From the NCBI RefSeq assembly GCF_000336715.1, contig NZ_AOMF01000145.1, positions 4,956-50,075 of the forward strand: a stretch of DNA of 45,120 bases, given 5' to 3'. The notes beneath the pieces are model-generated. The model had not been told where the DNA came from. It saw nothing but the letters and a program-made list of their open reading frames with translations, and searched no databases. Positions 24,293 to 33,209 of this stretch are shown here, piece after piece. The position numbers and the translations under genes are program-made. The DNA comes from Halococcus thailandensis JCM 13552. GTDB lineage: Archaea > Halobacteriota > Halobacteria > Halobacteriales > Halococcaceae. Numbering within the stretch: position 1 is the first letter of the stretch; each line of letters begins with the position of its first letter.

Positions 24293-25582
24293 GTGCGACC
24301 CTTCTCACGGCTCCGCAGGCGACTCGAAACCCCCTCGAAGCGACGCGCCGCGGCTCTCGCCGCGCTCAGTCTGGTGCTGGTCACGCTCGCGCTCGTCGGG
24401 TTCGTGAGCGCGAACGAGTCGACGGTGACGATCGACGAGCACCCGCCGGAGCGGAACACGCTCGTCGGGCTGCAGGGCTATCACGACGAGGGACGGGCAC
24501 TGGAACTCGCACCCAACGGGACCGTCGTCTGGGAGTACGCGGCCGTCGAGAACGTCTTCGACGTCGAGGCGCTCGGACCGGATCGCGTGCAGATCGCCGG
24601 TGCGGACGCCGTCCCGGACGAGCAGTGTCCCGCACGCTATCGGGACGACGGCACCCGGGGCTGTGTCCACAACACCGTCCGCATCGTGAACCAGGCAACC
24701 AACGAGACGGGGTGGCAATACGGCTGGTACGACGTCGAACGTCACGAACACGAACTCCACGACGTCGATCGGTACACGACCGACGGCGAGGCACGCTGGG
24801 TGCTCGCCGACATGGGCAACGACCGCGTGTTCGCCATCGACCGCGACGGGACGATCCAGTGGCAGTGGAACGCGAATTCGACCTACGATCCACCCGCCGA
24901 CGTGGGACCGGAGGACGACTGGACGCATCTGAACGACGTCGACAGAGTCGGTGAGGGACGATTTCAGGTGAGTCTGCGGAACTTCGATACGGTCGTCGAG
25001 TTACGCGTCGCGAACGACAGCATAGCGGTCGAGCCGCTCGTCGGCCCGAACCGCTTCACGCCGAACGGCAGCGCGGGATCGCTGTTCGCCCAGCACAACC
25101 CCGACCGCCTCGCCGACGACCATCTCCTCGTTGCGGATTCGGAGAGCGATCGCATCGTGGAGTTCGAGAACGGTACCCCGGTATGGACGGCCGGCGGGAG
25201 CGCCCGCCTCGACTGGCCACGGGACGCCGACCGCCTCACGACCGGCAACACGCTCGTCGTCGATTCGTACAACGACCGCATCGTCGAACTCGACGGCTCG
25301 GGCGAAGCTGTCTGGGCGGTCGAGACCGGACGACTTCCCTACGACGCCGATCGGATTCCTCAAGATGAATCGGGCGAGGGCAGTCGCAGCGAACCGACCG
25401 CCGACGCGCAAAGGTTCGATTCAGGAACGAACGAGACGAGTTCCCTGCGCGATACGGTCGCCTACGGGCTGACGCTGCTTCGCTACTCGATCCCGAACTG
25501 GGTCGACACGTGGGGGCTGCTCGTCGGCGGACTGCTCTGTGGCTTTGGTGCGGTCGTCGAAGGTCGGCGACTGGGTAGGTAG
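24293..25582 (+). CDS. Arylsulfotransferase-like beta-propeller membrane protein
   Basis: 429 residues from GTG. A membrane anchor near 18-40 is followed by a long extracytoplasmic beta-propeller and a second membrane segment close to the C-terminus (about 405-424). Repeated motifs resemble ASST/PQQ blades (EWEYAAVENVFDVEAL, DGTIQWQWNAN, NTLVVDSYNDRIVELD). Three His-containing segments, HEHELHDVD, WTHLNDVD and AQHNPDRL, fall where ASST enzymes keep active-site His, so sulfate-group transfer is possible but unproven. It follows ABCE1 with one base between, an unexpected pairing that may only be cotranscription. Confidence 0.82.
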   Translation: MRPFSRLRRRLETPSKRRAAALAALSLVLVTLALVGFVSANESTVTIDEHPPERNTLVGLQGYHDEGRALELAPNGTVVWEYAAVENVFDVEALGPDRVQIAGADAVPDEQCPARYRDDGTRGCVHNTVRIVNQATNETGWQYGWYDVERHEHELHDVDRYTTDGEARWVLADMGNDRVFAIDRDGTIQWQWNANSTYDPPADVGPEDDWTHLNDVDRVGEGRFQVSLRNFDTVVELRVANDSIAVEPLVGPNRFTPNGSAGSLFAQHNPDRLADDHLLVADSESDRIVEFENGTPVWTAGGSARLDWPRDADRLTTGNTLVVDSYNDRIVELDGSGEAVWAVETGRLPYDADRIPQDESGEGSRSEPTADAQRFDSGTNETSSLRDTVAYGLTLLRYSIPNWVDTWGLLVGGLLCGFGAVVEGRRLGR

Positions 25583-25622
25583 CGCTGGGCGCGCTGGACG
25601 ATGCAAATCTCGGGCAGCCGGA

Positions 25623-26141
25623 TCAGACGAGCGTCGAACAGTCGGCGCAGAGCTGCTGGTTCTTGACGTCGACCTCGCGCACGGTCGGCGAGAAGTTCAT
25701 CACGCAGCGCTCGTCGTCGCAGTGTTCGAGGCCGAGGGTGTGGCCGATCTCGTGGACGACCTCCTTGCGGACGCGCTCGGAGAACACGTCGTGCTCGGAG
25801 CGGTCGAGGCTGCCGCCGTCGGCGGCGGTCTGGAGGCGATAGGTCGAGACGACGCTGCCGTTGCCGGAGAGGTAGGCCAGCCCGAAGACGTAGTTGCGGC
25901 GGCGGTAGAAGAGATCCTCGGTCGTGAGGGCGATGTTCTTCTCCGCGGAGCCGACGTGGCCGGCGAGCTCGATGAACGCCTCGGCGCGGTACTGGCCGCG
26001 ACCCTCGTCGTAGGCGTCGTCCGGGAGCGCACTGGCATCGTGGAGCATGACGTCGCAGTCGTAGACCGATCGCAGTCCGGCCGAGGCCGCCCGCTTGATC
26101 GGAGCGGGGACGTCGCCGACCGGCACGATGTCGACATGCAT
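25623..26141 (-). CDS. amzA: Archaemetzincin (zinc metalloprotease)
   Basis: 172 residues with the full archaemetzincin zinc signature near the C-terminus: HEIGHTLGLEHC, then four residues and CVM, and later CADC. The first motif gives the three zinc His and the catalytic Glu; the Cys residues probably bind a second zinc. The N-terminal part begins MHVDIVPVGDVPAP. Physiological substrates are unknown for the family. Divergent from the UPF0146 gene with a 39-base spacer. Confidence 0.95.
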   Translation of the reverse strand: MHVDIVPVGDVPAPIKRAASAGLRSVYDCDVMLHDASALPDDAYDEGRGQYRAEAFIELAGHVGSAEKNIALTTEDLFYRRRNYVFGLAYLSGNGSVVSTYRLQTAADGGSLDRSEHDVFSERVRKEVVHEIGHTLGLEHCDDERCVMNFSPTVREVDVKNQQLCADCSTLV

Positions 26142-26180
26142 GCGAAGGGGTTAGGACGCCCCAATCATAAACGTCCCGAC

Positions 26181-26609
26181 GTGAACCCCCGAAATCGGCC
26201 CCCGAGCGTGGCCCGTGCGGACGCGCTCGCCGATCGCCTCGCCGACTTCGCCTCGCCCGTCGAGGTCGGCATCGGCGCACGGACCGATGTCGCCGCCCGT
26301 CTCGCCGACGAGACAGCCGTGACGGCGACCGACGTTCGCCCCTGCACCGTACCCGATGACGTCACCTTCGTCCAGGACGATATCACCGATCCCGCGATGG
26401 ACGTCTACGCCGACGCCGACGCACTCTACGCGCTGAACCTCCCGCGGGAGCTCCACCGTCCGACACGGGCGGTCGCACGCGCGGTCGGGGCCGTGTTTCG
26501 ATTCACGACCCTCGGGAGCGAGTTCCCCGCCGTGACGACCGAAGCGGAAACGCTGCCGGCCGGCGAAACGCTCTTTCGCGCCACGGATCGAGGAGGCGAA
26601 CCCGCGTGA
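26181..26609 (+). CDS. UPF0146 family protein
   Basis: 142 residues from GTG 26181. The sequence follows a Rossmann-like outline: [16 protein letters not shown], then [48 protein letters not shown] and TLGSEFP. This is the archaeal UPF0146 pattern. It resembles a minimal methyltransferase fold but has no proven activity. A longer ORF starting at 25539 is rejected because its first two hundred residues run antisense through amzA. The stop overlaps the HAD gene by four bases, so the two are one operon. Confidence 0.87.
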   Translation: MNPRNRPPSVARADALADRLADFASPVEVGIGARTDVAARLADETAVTATDVRPCTVPDDVTFVQDDITDPAMDVYADADALYALNLPRELHRPTRAVARAVGAVFRFTTLGSEFPAVTTEAETLPAGETLFRATDRGGEPA

Positions 26610-27481
26610 CGGACGCGGTCGTGCTCGACATCGACGGCGTGCTCGTCGACGTCGCCGACTCCTACCGGCGGGCGATCGTCGAAACCCTCGAAACGGTCCA
26701 CGAGGGAGCGCTGGATCGGAGTGACATACAGTTGTTCAAGGAGGCCGGCGGGTTCAACGACGACTGGGAGCTCACGAGCGCGGCGGCACTGTATCTGCTC
26801 GCCAGGGGCGAAGGGCTCGATCACACTGTCGAGCGGTTCACCGACGAGATCACGGCGACCGGCGGCGGGCTCGCCGGAGCCGAAACGGTCGTCAGAAACG
26901 CGCTCGCACCCGACGAGTTCGAACGCGCGTTCGCGGCCTGGGACCGCGAGCGACTGCGCGACGTCTTTCAGCAGCGCTATCTCGGTGCCGACCTGTACGC
27001 GGATCTCGAAGATGGCGAGCCCGATCCCGCCATCGCGGGCGACGGCTTCATTCATGACGAGCAAGTGCTCGCCGACCGATCGACGCTCGATTTCCTCGTC
27101 GAGAATCACTCCATCGGCGTCGTGACCGGCCGGCCGGCCGCCGAGGCCGACATCGCCCTCTCGCGAGTGGGGCTCGACGTCCCCGACGAGCATCGGTTCA
27201 CAATGGACAGCCCCGTTCCGGGCAAGCCCGATCCGGCGGCGCTCGTGACGCTCGCCGACCGCCTCGACGCGACGAGCGTCGTCTTCGCCGGCGACACGCT
27301 CGACGACGTTCGCACGGCGCGCAACGCCGCCGACGCCGATCCCGACCGCGAGTATCGCGGGATCGGGGTCCTCACCGGCGGTCTCGGTGGCGACGACGGC
27401 CGCGAGAAGTTCGCCAGTGTCGGCGCGGACGCAGTGCTCGACGACGTCAACGCCCTCCCCGAAACCCTGGCCGACGAGTGA
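26606..27481 (+). CDS. HAD-superfamily hydrolase (TIGR01548-like)
   Basis: 291 residues. Motif I is [10 protein letters not shown] (nucleophile D8, acid/base D10), motif II/III appears as VVTGRP and later GKPDPAAL, and motif IV is [12 protein letters not shown]. The cap is a helical insert (about 20-150) of the subfamily IA type I recall as TIGR01548. It is probably a phosphatase of unknown substrate. Haloarchaeal members are often near histidine genes, but none is close here. Overlaps UPF0146 by four bases. Confidence 0.88.
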   Translation: MTDAVVLDIDGVLVDVADSYRRAIVETLETVHEGALDRSDIQLFKEAGGFNDDWELTSAAALYLLARGEGLDHTVERFTDEITATGGGLAGAETVVRNALAPDEFERAFAAWDRERLRDVFQQRYLGADLYADLEDGEPDPAIAGDGFIHDEQVLADRSTLDFLVENHSIGVVTGRPAAEADIALSRVGLDVPDEHRFTMDSPVPGKPDPAALVTLADRLDATSVVFAGDTLDDVRTARNAADADPDREYRGIGVLTGGLGGDDGREKFASVGADAVLDDVNALPETLADE

Positions 27482-27523
27482 CGGGACACGAACGTTTATT
27501 CGACGTTCGGACGAGCATCGGGT

Positions 27524-28189
27524 ATGCGCATCGCACTCTGTGGCGGCACGGGCGATATCGGGCGAGGGCTCGCCCTCCGGCTGACCCGCGACACCGATCA
27601 CGAGGTCGTCGTCGGCTCGCGCGATCCCGAGAAGGCCCGCGAGCACGCGGCCGAGTACGAGGACGAACTCGGTCGTCACGACGTCGAGAGTGAGATCAAC
27701 GGGTTCGACAACGCGATGGCCGCCGATCGCGCCGACGTCGTCGTCCTCTGCGTGCCGGCCTACCACCTTTCGGATACGATCGATACGATCGAGGACAATC
27801 TCGACGACACAGTGCTCGTGAGCCCCGCCGTCGGCATGCGCCGCGAGGAGGGCACGATGAACTACAACCCACCCAGCGCGGGCAGCGTGACCGCGCTCGC
27901 CGCCGCGGCCGCCCCCGACGACACGCCCGTGGTCGGAGCCTTCCACAACCTCGCGGCCGGCCGCCTCGCTGACCTCGACGCCTCTCTCGACTGGGACGTG
28001 CTCGTCGTCGGCGACAATGCCGACGCGAAGGCCACCATCGAACGCCTCGCCGACGGCATCGACGGCATCCGCGCGCTCGACGCCGGCCCGCTCGCGGCCG
28101 CCAGCGAGGTCGAGAGTCTGACGCCGCTGCTCATCAACGTCGCGACGAACAACGATTCCCTCGCCGATCTCGGCGTATCCTTCAAGTGA
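27524..28189 (+). CDS. npdG: NADPH-dependent F420 reductase
   Basis: Transfers hydride between reduced coenzyme F420 and NADP. The 221 residues begin with a dinucleotide-binding motif MRIALCGGTGDIGRGLALRL and an NADP-selective VGSRDPEKA. VLCVPAYHLSDTI follows, and the C-terminal F420 side has VVGAFHNLAAGRL and SEVESLTPLLIN. Length and order are typical. A 42-base gap separates it from the HAD gene; repeat copy 2 begins eight bases after its stop. Confidence 0.93.
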   Translation: MRIALCGGTGDIGRGLALRLTRDTDHEVVVGSRDPEKAREHAAEYEDELGRHDVESEINGFDNAMAADRADVVVLCVPAYHLSDTIDTIEDNLDDTVLVSPAVGMRREEGTMNYNPPSAGSVTALAAAAAPDDTPVVGAFHNLAAGRLADLDASLDWDVLVVGDNADAKATIERLADGIDGIRALDAGPLAAASEVESLTPLLINVATNNDSLADLGVSFK

Positions 28190-28196
28190 AGGGCCT

Positions 28197-28513
28197 CCAC
28201 TTTTTTACGACTCGGGTTCGCCTCCGGCGAACACTCGTCGCAAAAACCTGGACTAAAAACTCCTGCTCACTCGCTCCGCTCGTTCGCAGTGTTCTCGTGA
28301 ACGACCGTAGGGAGTGAACGAGAGCCAGAGAGACGCTTCGCGTCTCTCGTGAACCGCGCTCGCTGCTCACGGCTCACTGCGTTCTCCGTTCGCTTTCGAG
28401 GTTCTCCCTTCGGTCGAACCTCGCTACACTCGCGCGGACACGCCGTTTCCGCACAGCACCGCAGAAGCCCTCAGCCGCTCGTTCCACTCGCGGCTTCGCC
28501 CTTCATCCACCAG
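28197..28513 (-). repeat. Dispersed structured intergenic element, copy 2
   Basis: Minus-strand copy of the element at 1-236 and 39453-39662. In order on the minus strand: an 18-base block (28513 to 28496) identical to 39453-39470, hairpin AGCCGC/GCGGCT, GAGGGCTTC (28472-28464), TGTCCGCGCGA (28440-28430), an insert of several hairpins (for example GAGAGACGC/GCGTCTCTC), TTTTTAGTCCAGGTTTT (28259-28243), inner hairpin GTTCGCC-GGA-GGCGAAC, and GTAAAAAAGTGG (28208-28197). It lies downstream of npdG in the opposite sense. The rest of the 455-base gap (28190-28644) holds no gene that I can see. Confidence 0.78.
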
Positions 28514-28644
28514 GCAAGCGTCCATTCCTGTGTCTGTGCTCGCCCCCGCGACCGCAGACCGCAAACCGCGCCGCACCGCGGCCAGCGGCCGCCGACTTCC
28601 AACCGACCGGACGACTTTTTGCACACTGCGCCGACGTGCGCGAC

Positions 28645-28800
28645 ATGGACGCACTGCTCCATCTGGGGTTCAGTCACGCACAGCCGATCGTGCTCGTCGT
28701 CGCCGCGATCGCCACCTTCGCCATCGGCCTCTGGATCGGAATGCGCCGCCAAACCGACGACCGTACGAGCACGCACTTCGACGAGGAGAGCGACCAGTAG
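28645..28800 (+). CDS. Small single-TM protein, unknown function
   Basis: 51 residues: MDALLHLGFSHAQPIVLVVA, then a continuing hydrophobic span (to about residue 32) and a charged C-tail MRRQTDDRTSTHFDEESDQ. It has one membrane segment with the positive charges just after it. It converges with the SDR gene, one base apart. Acidic tail and codon use fit a real haloarchaeal gene, but no family is known to me. Confidence 0.65.
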   Translation: MDALLHLGFSHAQPIVLVVAAIATFAIGLWIGMRRQTDDRTSTHFDEESDQ

Positions 28801-28801
28801 A

Positions 28802-29554
28802 TCAGACCCGTTCGGGCCGCCAGCCGCCGTCGACCGCGACGTTCTGACCGCTTAGATAATCGCTGTCCTCGTCGAGGAAGAACCGCATCGCCTGCGCCAT
28901 GTCGTCGAAGTTCGCCGGCCGTCCGCGCGGGAGGTCGTCGGGAAACACCTCCGAATTCTCGACGACGTACGGCGAGACCGCGTTCACCGTGATCCCGTCG
29001 TCCTGCGTGTCGGCCGCGAGCATCCGCGTGAACATTATCACCCCGGCTTTGGCGACGAAGTAGGGGAAGTTCTTCGGGCTGACGAGCAGGCGATCGGCGC
29101 TCGCGTAGCCGACGTTGACGATGCGCCCCCACTCGCGTTCACGCATACCCGGCAGCGCGCGCTTCGAACAGAGGTAGGTTCCATTCAGATTGGTTTCGAG
29201 CACACGATTCCACGTCCCGAAGGAGATCTCCTCCCAGTGACTGGGCGCGAACGCGCCGACGTTGTTCACGAGGATATCGACGTCACCCAGCTCGTCTTCC
29301 ACTGCATCGAACAGCTCGTCGACCGCGACGGGATCGGTCACGTCGCCCTGGACGATCGTGACCTCGACGCCCAGTTCGGCGGCCTGCTCGGCGACCGACT
29401 GCGCTTCCTCGTCGCTCGTATTGTAGTGGACGGCGACCGACGCGCCACAGTCGGCCAGCGAAAGTAGGAGTTCGCGACCGACGCCCTTCGCGCTGCCCGT
29501 CACCAGCGCCGTCCGCCCCGAGAGATCCGGTGTTATCACGCGCTCGCTTCGCAT
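28802..29554 (-). CDS. Short-chain dehydrogenase/reductase
   Basis: The 250-residue classical SDR has cofactor motif TGSAKGVG (about 19-26), NNVG in place of NNAG, a Ser in the VGYASAD strand, and the catalytic YFVAK (YxxxK). HYNTSDEEAQ after the second strand suggests NADP(H) preference. The C-terminal GQNVAVDGGWRPERV is also typical. It resembles FabG-like 3-oxoacyl reductases, but the substrate is unknown. It diverges from the glucokinase gene with a 75-base spacer. Confidence 0.9.
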   Translation of the reverse strand: MRSERVITPDLSGRTALVTGSAKGVGRELLLSLADCGASVAVHYNTSDEEAQSVAEQAAELGVEVTIVQGDVTDPVAVDELFDAVEDELGDVDILVNNVGAFAPSHWEEISFGTWNRVLETNLNGTYLCSKRALPGMREREWGRIVNVGYASADRLLVSPKNFPYFVAKAGVIMFTRMLAADTQDDGITVNAVSPYVVENSEVFPDDLPRGRPANFDDMAQAMRFFLDEDSDYLSGQNVAVDGGWRPERV

Positions 29555-29629
29555 CCCGGGGATTTAGCATCGCCGCCCGCGGCGCGCGCGAATCAGGGCG
29601 ACTAAGCCGACGGCCACAGTTGTGCGTGT

Positions 29630-30595
29630 ATGGCGACCTACGCCGGCGTCGACCTCGGCGGGACGAACGTCCGGGCGGTCGTCGGCGACGCCGACGGCAA
29701 CGTACTGGGTAGTCACCGGCAGGCAGCCCCGCGCGGCCCGAACGGACTGGCCGTCACCGAGGCGATCCTGGACTGCCTCCGCGAGGCGTCGGCGGCGGCA
29801 GGCGTCGAGCCCTCCGAGACGACTGCGGCCGCCATCGCCGCCGCCGGACGGCTCGACCTCACCGAAGGACTGGTCGAACCGACGAACATTCCCGTCGGCG
29901 AGGTGCCGCTGCGCGGACCCGTCTCGAATCTCCTCGAAACCGACGAGATCCGTCTCCACAAGGACGTCGCCGCCGGCGTCATCGGCGAGCGCTATCACGC
30001 CGAACGCAACCCCGACGACATGGCCTACCTCACGATCTCGTCGGGCATCGGCGCGGGCATCGCCGTCGACGGCTCGATCCTCTCGGGCTGGGACGGCAAC
30101 GCCGGCGAGGTCGGCCATCTGACGGTCGATCCGGCCGGCGAGATGACCTGTGGCTGCGGCCACGACGGCCACTGGGAGGCCTACTGCTCGGGCGCGAACA
30201 TCCCCGCCTACGCCCGCCGCCTCTGGACGACAGCCGACCGCCCCGCCACCGCCGTCCCGATCGAGAGCGATGGGTTCGACGCCGCCGACGTGTTCGCCCA
30301 CGCCGAGGGCGACTCGTTCGCCGAGCACGTCGTCGAGCGCCTCGCCGACTGGAACGCGCTCGGGGTGGCGAACCTCGTCCACGCCTACGCGCCGCTGGTG
30401 ATCTCGATCGGCGGCGCGGTCGCGCTCAACAACGAGACGCTCGTCGTCGATCCGATCCGCGAGCGACTCGACGGGCTGGTGATGACGAACGTCCCCGAGA
30501 TCCGCCTCACCGAGTTCGGCGACGACGTGGTCGTCCAGGGGGCGCTCGCGAGCGCGCTCACCGGCGGCACCGGCGACATCGACCGCCACGAGTGA
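29630..30595 (+). CDS. ROK-family sugar kinase (probable glucokinase)
   Basis: Phosphorylates a hexose, probably glucose, with ATP. The 321 residues have the N-terminal phosphate loop GVDLGGTNVRAVVGD, sugar-binding ISSGIGAGIAVDG and EVGHLTVDP, the zinc-type motif CGCGHDGHWEAYCSG, and C-terminal ISIGGAVALNNE. In many ROK proteins the zinc motif is CxCGxxGCxE; here the third Cys is His. Converges with the beta-helix gene. Confidence 0.88.
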   Translation: MATYAGVDLGGTNVRAVVGDADGNVLGSHRQAAPRGPNGLAVTEAILDCLREASAAAGVEPSETTAAAIAAAGRLDLTEGLVEPTNIPVGEVPLRGPVSNLLETDEIRLHKDVAAGVIGERYHAERNPDDMAYLTISSGIGAGIAVDGSILSGWDGNAGEVGHLTVDPAGEMTCGCGHDGHWEAYCSGANIPAYARRLWTTADRPATAVPIESDGFDAADVFAHAEGDSFAEHVVERLADWNALGVANLVHAYAPLVISIGGAVALNNETLVVDPIRERLDGLVMTNVPEIRLTEFGDDVVVQGALASALTGGTGDIDRHE

Positions 30596-30625
30596 GTCTC
30601 TGCGGTTCGCACCCTCTTCCCTGAT

Positions 30626-31390
30626 TCAGTCCGGCGTGTAGCGCTGCCCGCCGACGTAGAGCGCGTCGCCGTAGGTGATAATCGATCCCGAGTCGGCGTC
30701 GAACGCCGTCGGGGCGTCGATCGTGCAGTTGGCCGCCAGTCGGTGGGTACCCGGTCCGTTGGCCTTGATCGCGACCTCGCCCGCAATGAGATCGCAGTCG
30801 ACCAATCCGTAGGACTCCATCAGCGTGCTCCAGATCGCGTAGCGGTCCTCCGAGGATCCAATCCGACAGCGCTTGGCGAAGACGTGGCCGTTCTTCCCGC
30901 TGATCGCCGCGTCGCCGTTGCCGCTGAACACACAGTCCCGGAGATCGACCGGGCCGGCGAACTGCGAGAGCCCGTCGAAGGCGATCCCCCTGATGGTGTA
31001 GTGGAGCTGTTTGCCCTGGTAGGTCGAGTTGATGCCCGAGCGCACGTCGACGCGTTCCGGCTCCTCCACGTCGCCCACGAGCCGGAGCGTGCACTGGGCC
31101 TTCTGGACGATCGGCCCGGTGTGGATCGCTGGCCCCTCGTCGGTGTAGCTACCTGGCCGTACGCGGATCGTCGTGTCGTGCTGGACGAAGATCGGCAGCC
31201 GATTGAACGCCTCCTGGATCGTCGCCAGCGGCTCGTCCTCGGTTCCTGGATCGTCGTCGTTGCCGTCCGGACCGACGACGATCTCGCGCGAGCGCCGGGT
31301 CGTCAGCGGGCGATTCACGAGCCCCCAGCGCGGGACCTCCTCGTCGATCCGGACCCACTGACGGTTCGAGTCGGTGGGTGAGTCGCTCAC
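30626..31390 (-). CDS. Right-handed beta-helix (pectate-lyase-like) protein
   Basis: 254 residues from GTG. The N-terminal strand REIVVGPDGNDDDPGTEDEP and LATIQEAFNRLP are the usual start of a DUF1565 or pectate-lyase-like beta-helix. Successive short strands follow (TLRLVGDVEEP, YTIRGIAFDGLS, VDLRDCVFSGNG, VFAKRCRIGSSED, YGLVDCDLIAGE). No signal peptide or anchor is visible, so it is either cytoplasmic or exported by an unseen route. No catalytic triad was recognised. The start overlaps the previous gene's stop by four bases. Confidence 0.8.
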   Translation of the reverse strand: MSDSPTDSNRQWVRIDEEVPRWGLVNRPLTTRRSREIVVGPDGNDDDPGTEDEPLATIQEAFNRLPIFVQHDTTIRVRPGSYTDEGPAIHTGPIVQKAQCTLRLVGDVEEPERVDVRSGINSTYQGKQLHYTIRGIAFDGLSQFAGPVDLRDCVFSGNGDAAISGKNGHVFAKRCRIGSSEDRYAIWSTLMESYGLVDCDLIAGEVAIKANGPGTHRLAANCTIDAPTAFDADSGSIITYGDALYVGGQRYTPD

Positions 31391-31764
31391 CGCAGCGTCT
31401 CGCGATCGGCGGCGAAGCGCACGCGGCCGTCGACCGTGGGACCGAGCGAGAGTTCGACGACCTCCTCGGAGAGCACGCGCCCGCCCTCGACCGGAACGCC
31501 CCACGTGTCGAAGCGGAGGTAGCCCCGGATGTCGTCGGCGTGGGTGAACAGATCGAGATAGTCGACAGTGTGCTCGGGGAACTCGCTCGCGCTGTGGGCT
31601 CGATCCATGTCGGAGTACACGGTATCGAGCCCGGCGAAGAATTCCTCCAGGCGGTCGGCGTCGCGATCGGTCGCTTCGACCACGGCGTCCGAAACCGCCG
31701 CGATCTCGTCGGTCGAGAGCCCTGCCTCCGAAAGCGCGCGCTGCGTCCGTTGGTCGAAGTGCAT
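31387..31764 (-). CDS. Soluble protein of unknown function, partner of the beta-helix gene
   Basis: 125-residue acidic protein. The N-terminal half is helical (LSTDEIAAVSDAVVEATDRD, LEEFFAGLDTVY), the C-terminal half beta-rich (YLRFDTWGVPVEGG, VELSLGPTVDGRVRFA). No known motif. Four-base overlap with the beta-helix gene shows translational coupling. The start at 31764 is selected over 31911, which would extend into the APC permease. Confidence 0.75.
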   Translation of the reverse strand: MHFDQRTQRALSEAGLSTDEIAAVSDAVVEATDRDADRLEEFFAGLDTVYSDMDRAHSASEFPEHTVDYLDLFTHADDIRGYLRFDTWGVPVEGGRVLSEEVVELSLGPTVDGRVRFAADRETLR

Positions 31765-31814
31765 GTTCGCAGTTGGCGGCTCGCAGTCGAAAACCCACCG
31801 ATCGCGGGGTTCGA

Positions 31815-33119
31815 CTACAGTCGCTGTTCGGCGCTGCTGACCTCGTGTTCGATCCGATCGCGCTCGAAGTAGAGCAGCTCGACGGCGATCACGCCGACGG
31901 CGAGCGCGCACACGACGACGAACGTGTCGAACTCGCTGGTGAAGAGGTGATAGAGCAGCGCGGTGGCGGCCGCCCCCGCACCGATCGCGCCGACCGCGGG
32001 GACGACCGTCGTCAGCACCGATTCGCGCTGTGTCACCGCGAGCGCGCTGATCGAGCCGAAGATGACGATGAACGAGAGCGACGCGAACGAGCTGATGGCG
32101 TTCAGGCTGCCGAGAACCGCCAGCCCCGCCGTGAGTACGCCGACGACCAGCAGCGGGCGGATCGGTTCGCCGTCCGCATCGCCCCGGAGCTGGTTCGGGA
32201 GGAAGTCGTCGGCGACCATCTTCTTCGAGAGGCGCGCAGTGCTGAACAGCGTCGCGTTGAGCGCGCTCCCCGTCGAGAACAGCGCCGCAACCGAGATCAA
32301 CACGAAGCCGGCCGCCCCGAAGAAGGGCCTGGCGGCGATCGCCAGCGCCGTGTCCGGCTGCTGTTGGATCGTCGCGGCGGGCACGAGGTTGGTGGTGACG
32401 ATCGCGACCAGCACGTACAGCAGCGTCGCCCCGACGATCGAGACGTAGATCGCGTTACGGACGGTCTTTTCGGGGTTCGCAATGCTCTCCTGATCGAACA
32501 GCAGCAGCTCCCAGCCCTCGAAGGCGACGAACGCCACGCCGGCGGCGATGACCGGTCCGGCACCGATATTCTCGAACCCGGCGCTGAGCTCGCCGTTGAC
32601 GAACCCGTAGTAGATGCCGCCGACGCCGAACACCAGGAGGATCAGTACCTTGAGCCCGACGAGCAGCTCCTCGGAGCGCCCGGAGGCGTGCGCGCCGGCG
32701 GTGTTCAGCCCGACGAAGACCGCGATCGCCGCGAGCGTGATCAGCGGCCGTAGCGGCACGCCGAAGATCGCCTCGATGCCGACGAGATCGGCGAAATAGC
32801 CGCCAAAGGAGTAGGAATAGAGCGACATCGTGCCGACGTAGCCGATGACGAACGTCCAGCCGAGCATCCCCGCGAGCGTCGTGTTGCCGGTGAACTGCTC
32901 GACGTAGGTCATCGGCCCCGCGTGGCCGTCGGTGAGACTGTTCAGCCGAACGAACGAGTAGCCGGCACAGAGCGCGATGATCCCCGCGACGACGAACGCG
33001 AGCCACGCGAGGGTGTCGGCCGTGATCGCGACGACGCCGAGCGCTGCGAAGATGCCGCCGCCGACCATGCCGCCGACCGCCATCGATAGCGACTCGACGA
33101 ACCCGATCTCGTCTGCCAT
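31815..33119 (-). CDS. APC-superfamily amino acid permease
   Basis: The 434-residue protein has twelve predicted membrane segments. The first contains the unwound-helix motif SMAVGGMVGGGIFAALG, typical of APC transporters. VAFEGWELLLFDQESIANPEKTVRNAI (segment 6 to loop) is also characteristic. It should import or exchange amino acids or amines; substrate not predictable. Stands alone between the beta-helix pair and the GTPase gene. Confidence 0.92.
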   Translation of the reverse strand: MADEIGFVESLSMAVGGMVGGGIFAALGVVAITADTLAWLAFVVAGIIALCAGYSFVRLNSLTDGHAGPMTYVEQFTGNTTLAGMLGWTFVIGYVGTMSLYSYSFGGYFADLVGIEAIFGVPLRPLITLAAIAVFVGLNTAGAHASGRSEELLVGLKVLILLVFGVGGIYYGFVNGELSAGFENIGAGPVIAAGVAFVAFEGWELLLFDQESIANPEKTVRNAIYVSIVGATLLYVLVAIVTTNLVPAATIQQQPDTALAIAARPFFGAAGFVLISVAALFSTGSALNATLFSTARLSKKMVADDFLPNQLRGDADGEPIRPLLVVGVLTAGLAVLGSLNAISSFASLSFIVIFGSISALAVTQRESVLTTVVPAVGAIGAGAAATALLYHLFTSEFDTFVVVCALAVGVIAVELLYFERDRIEHEVSSAEQRL

Positions 33120-33209
33120 GCCGGACGGTGGCAGGCAGCGCGCTTGTCGGTTTGGATCGATGCGTCCGACGTCCTGCTCGATCGCCTACCGGTCGGCCGA
33201 ATCGTCGAT

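Noticed and set aside
25539-26180. N-terminal extension of UPF0146 read through amzA
   Set aside because: Antisense to the archaemetzincin gene with its intact zinc motif.
28424-28654. 76-residue ORF in repeat copy 2 with a CLVDEGRSREWNERLRASA stretch, similar to ILVDEGRA...RASA readable in copy 3
   Set aside because: The similarity follows the DNA blocks of the repeat; the variable hairpins disrupt the protein pattern and copy 1 does not keep the frame. More likely a spurious ORF made by a structured repeat.
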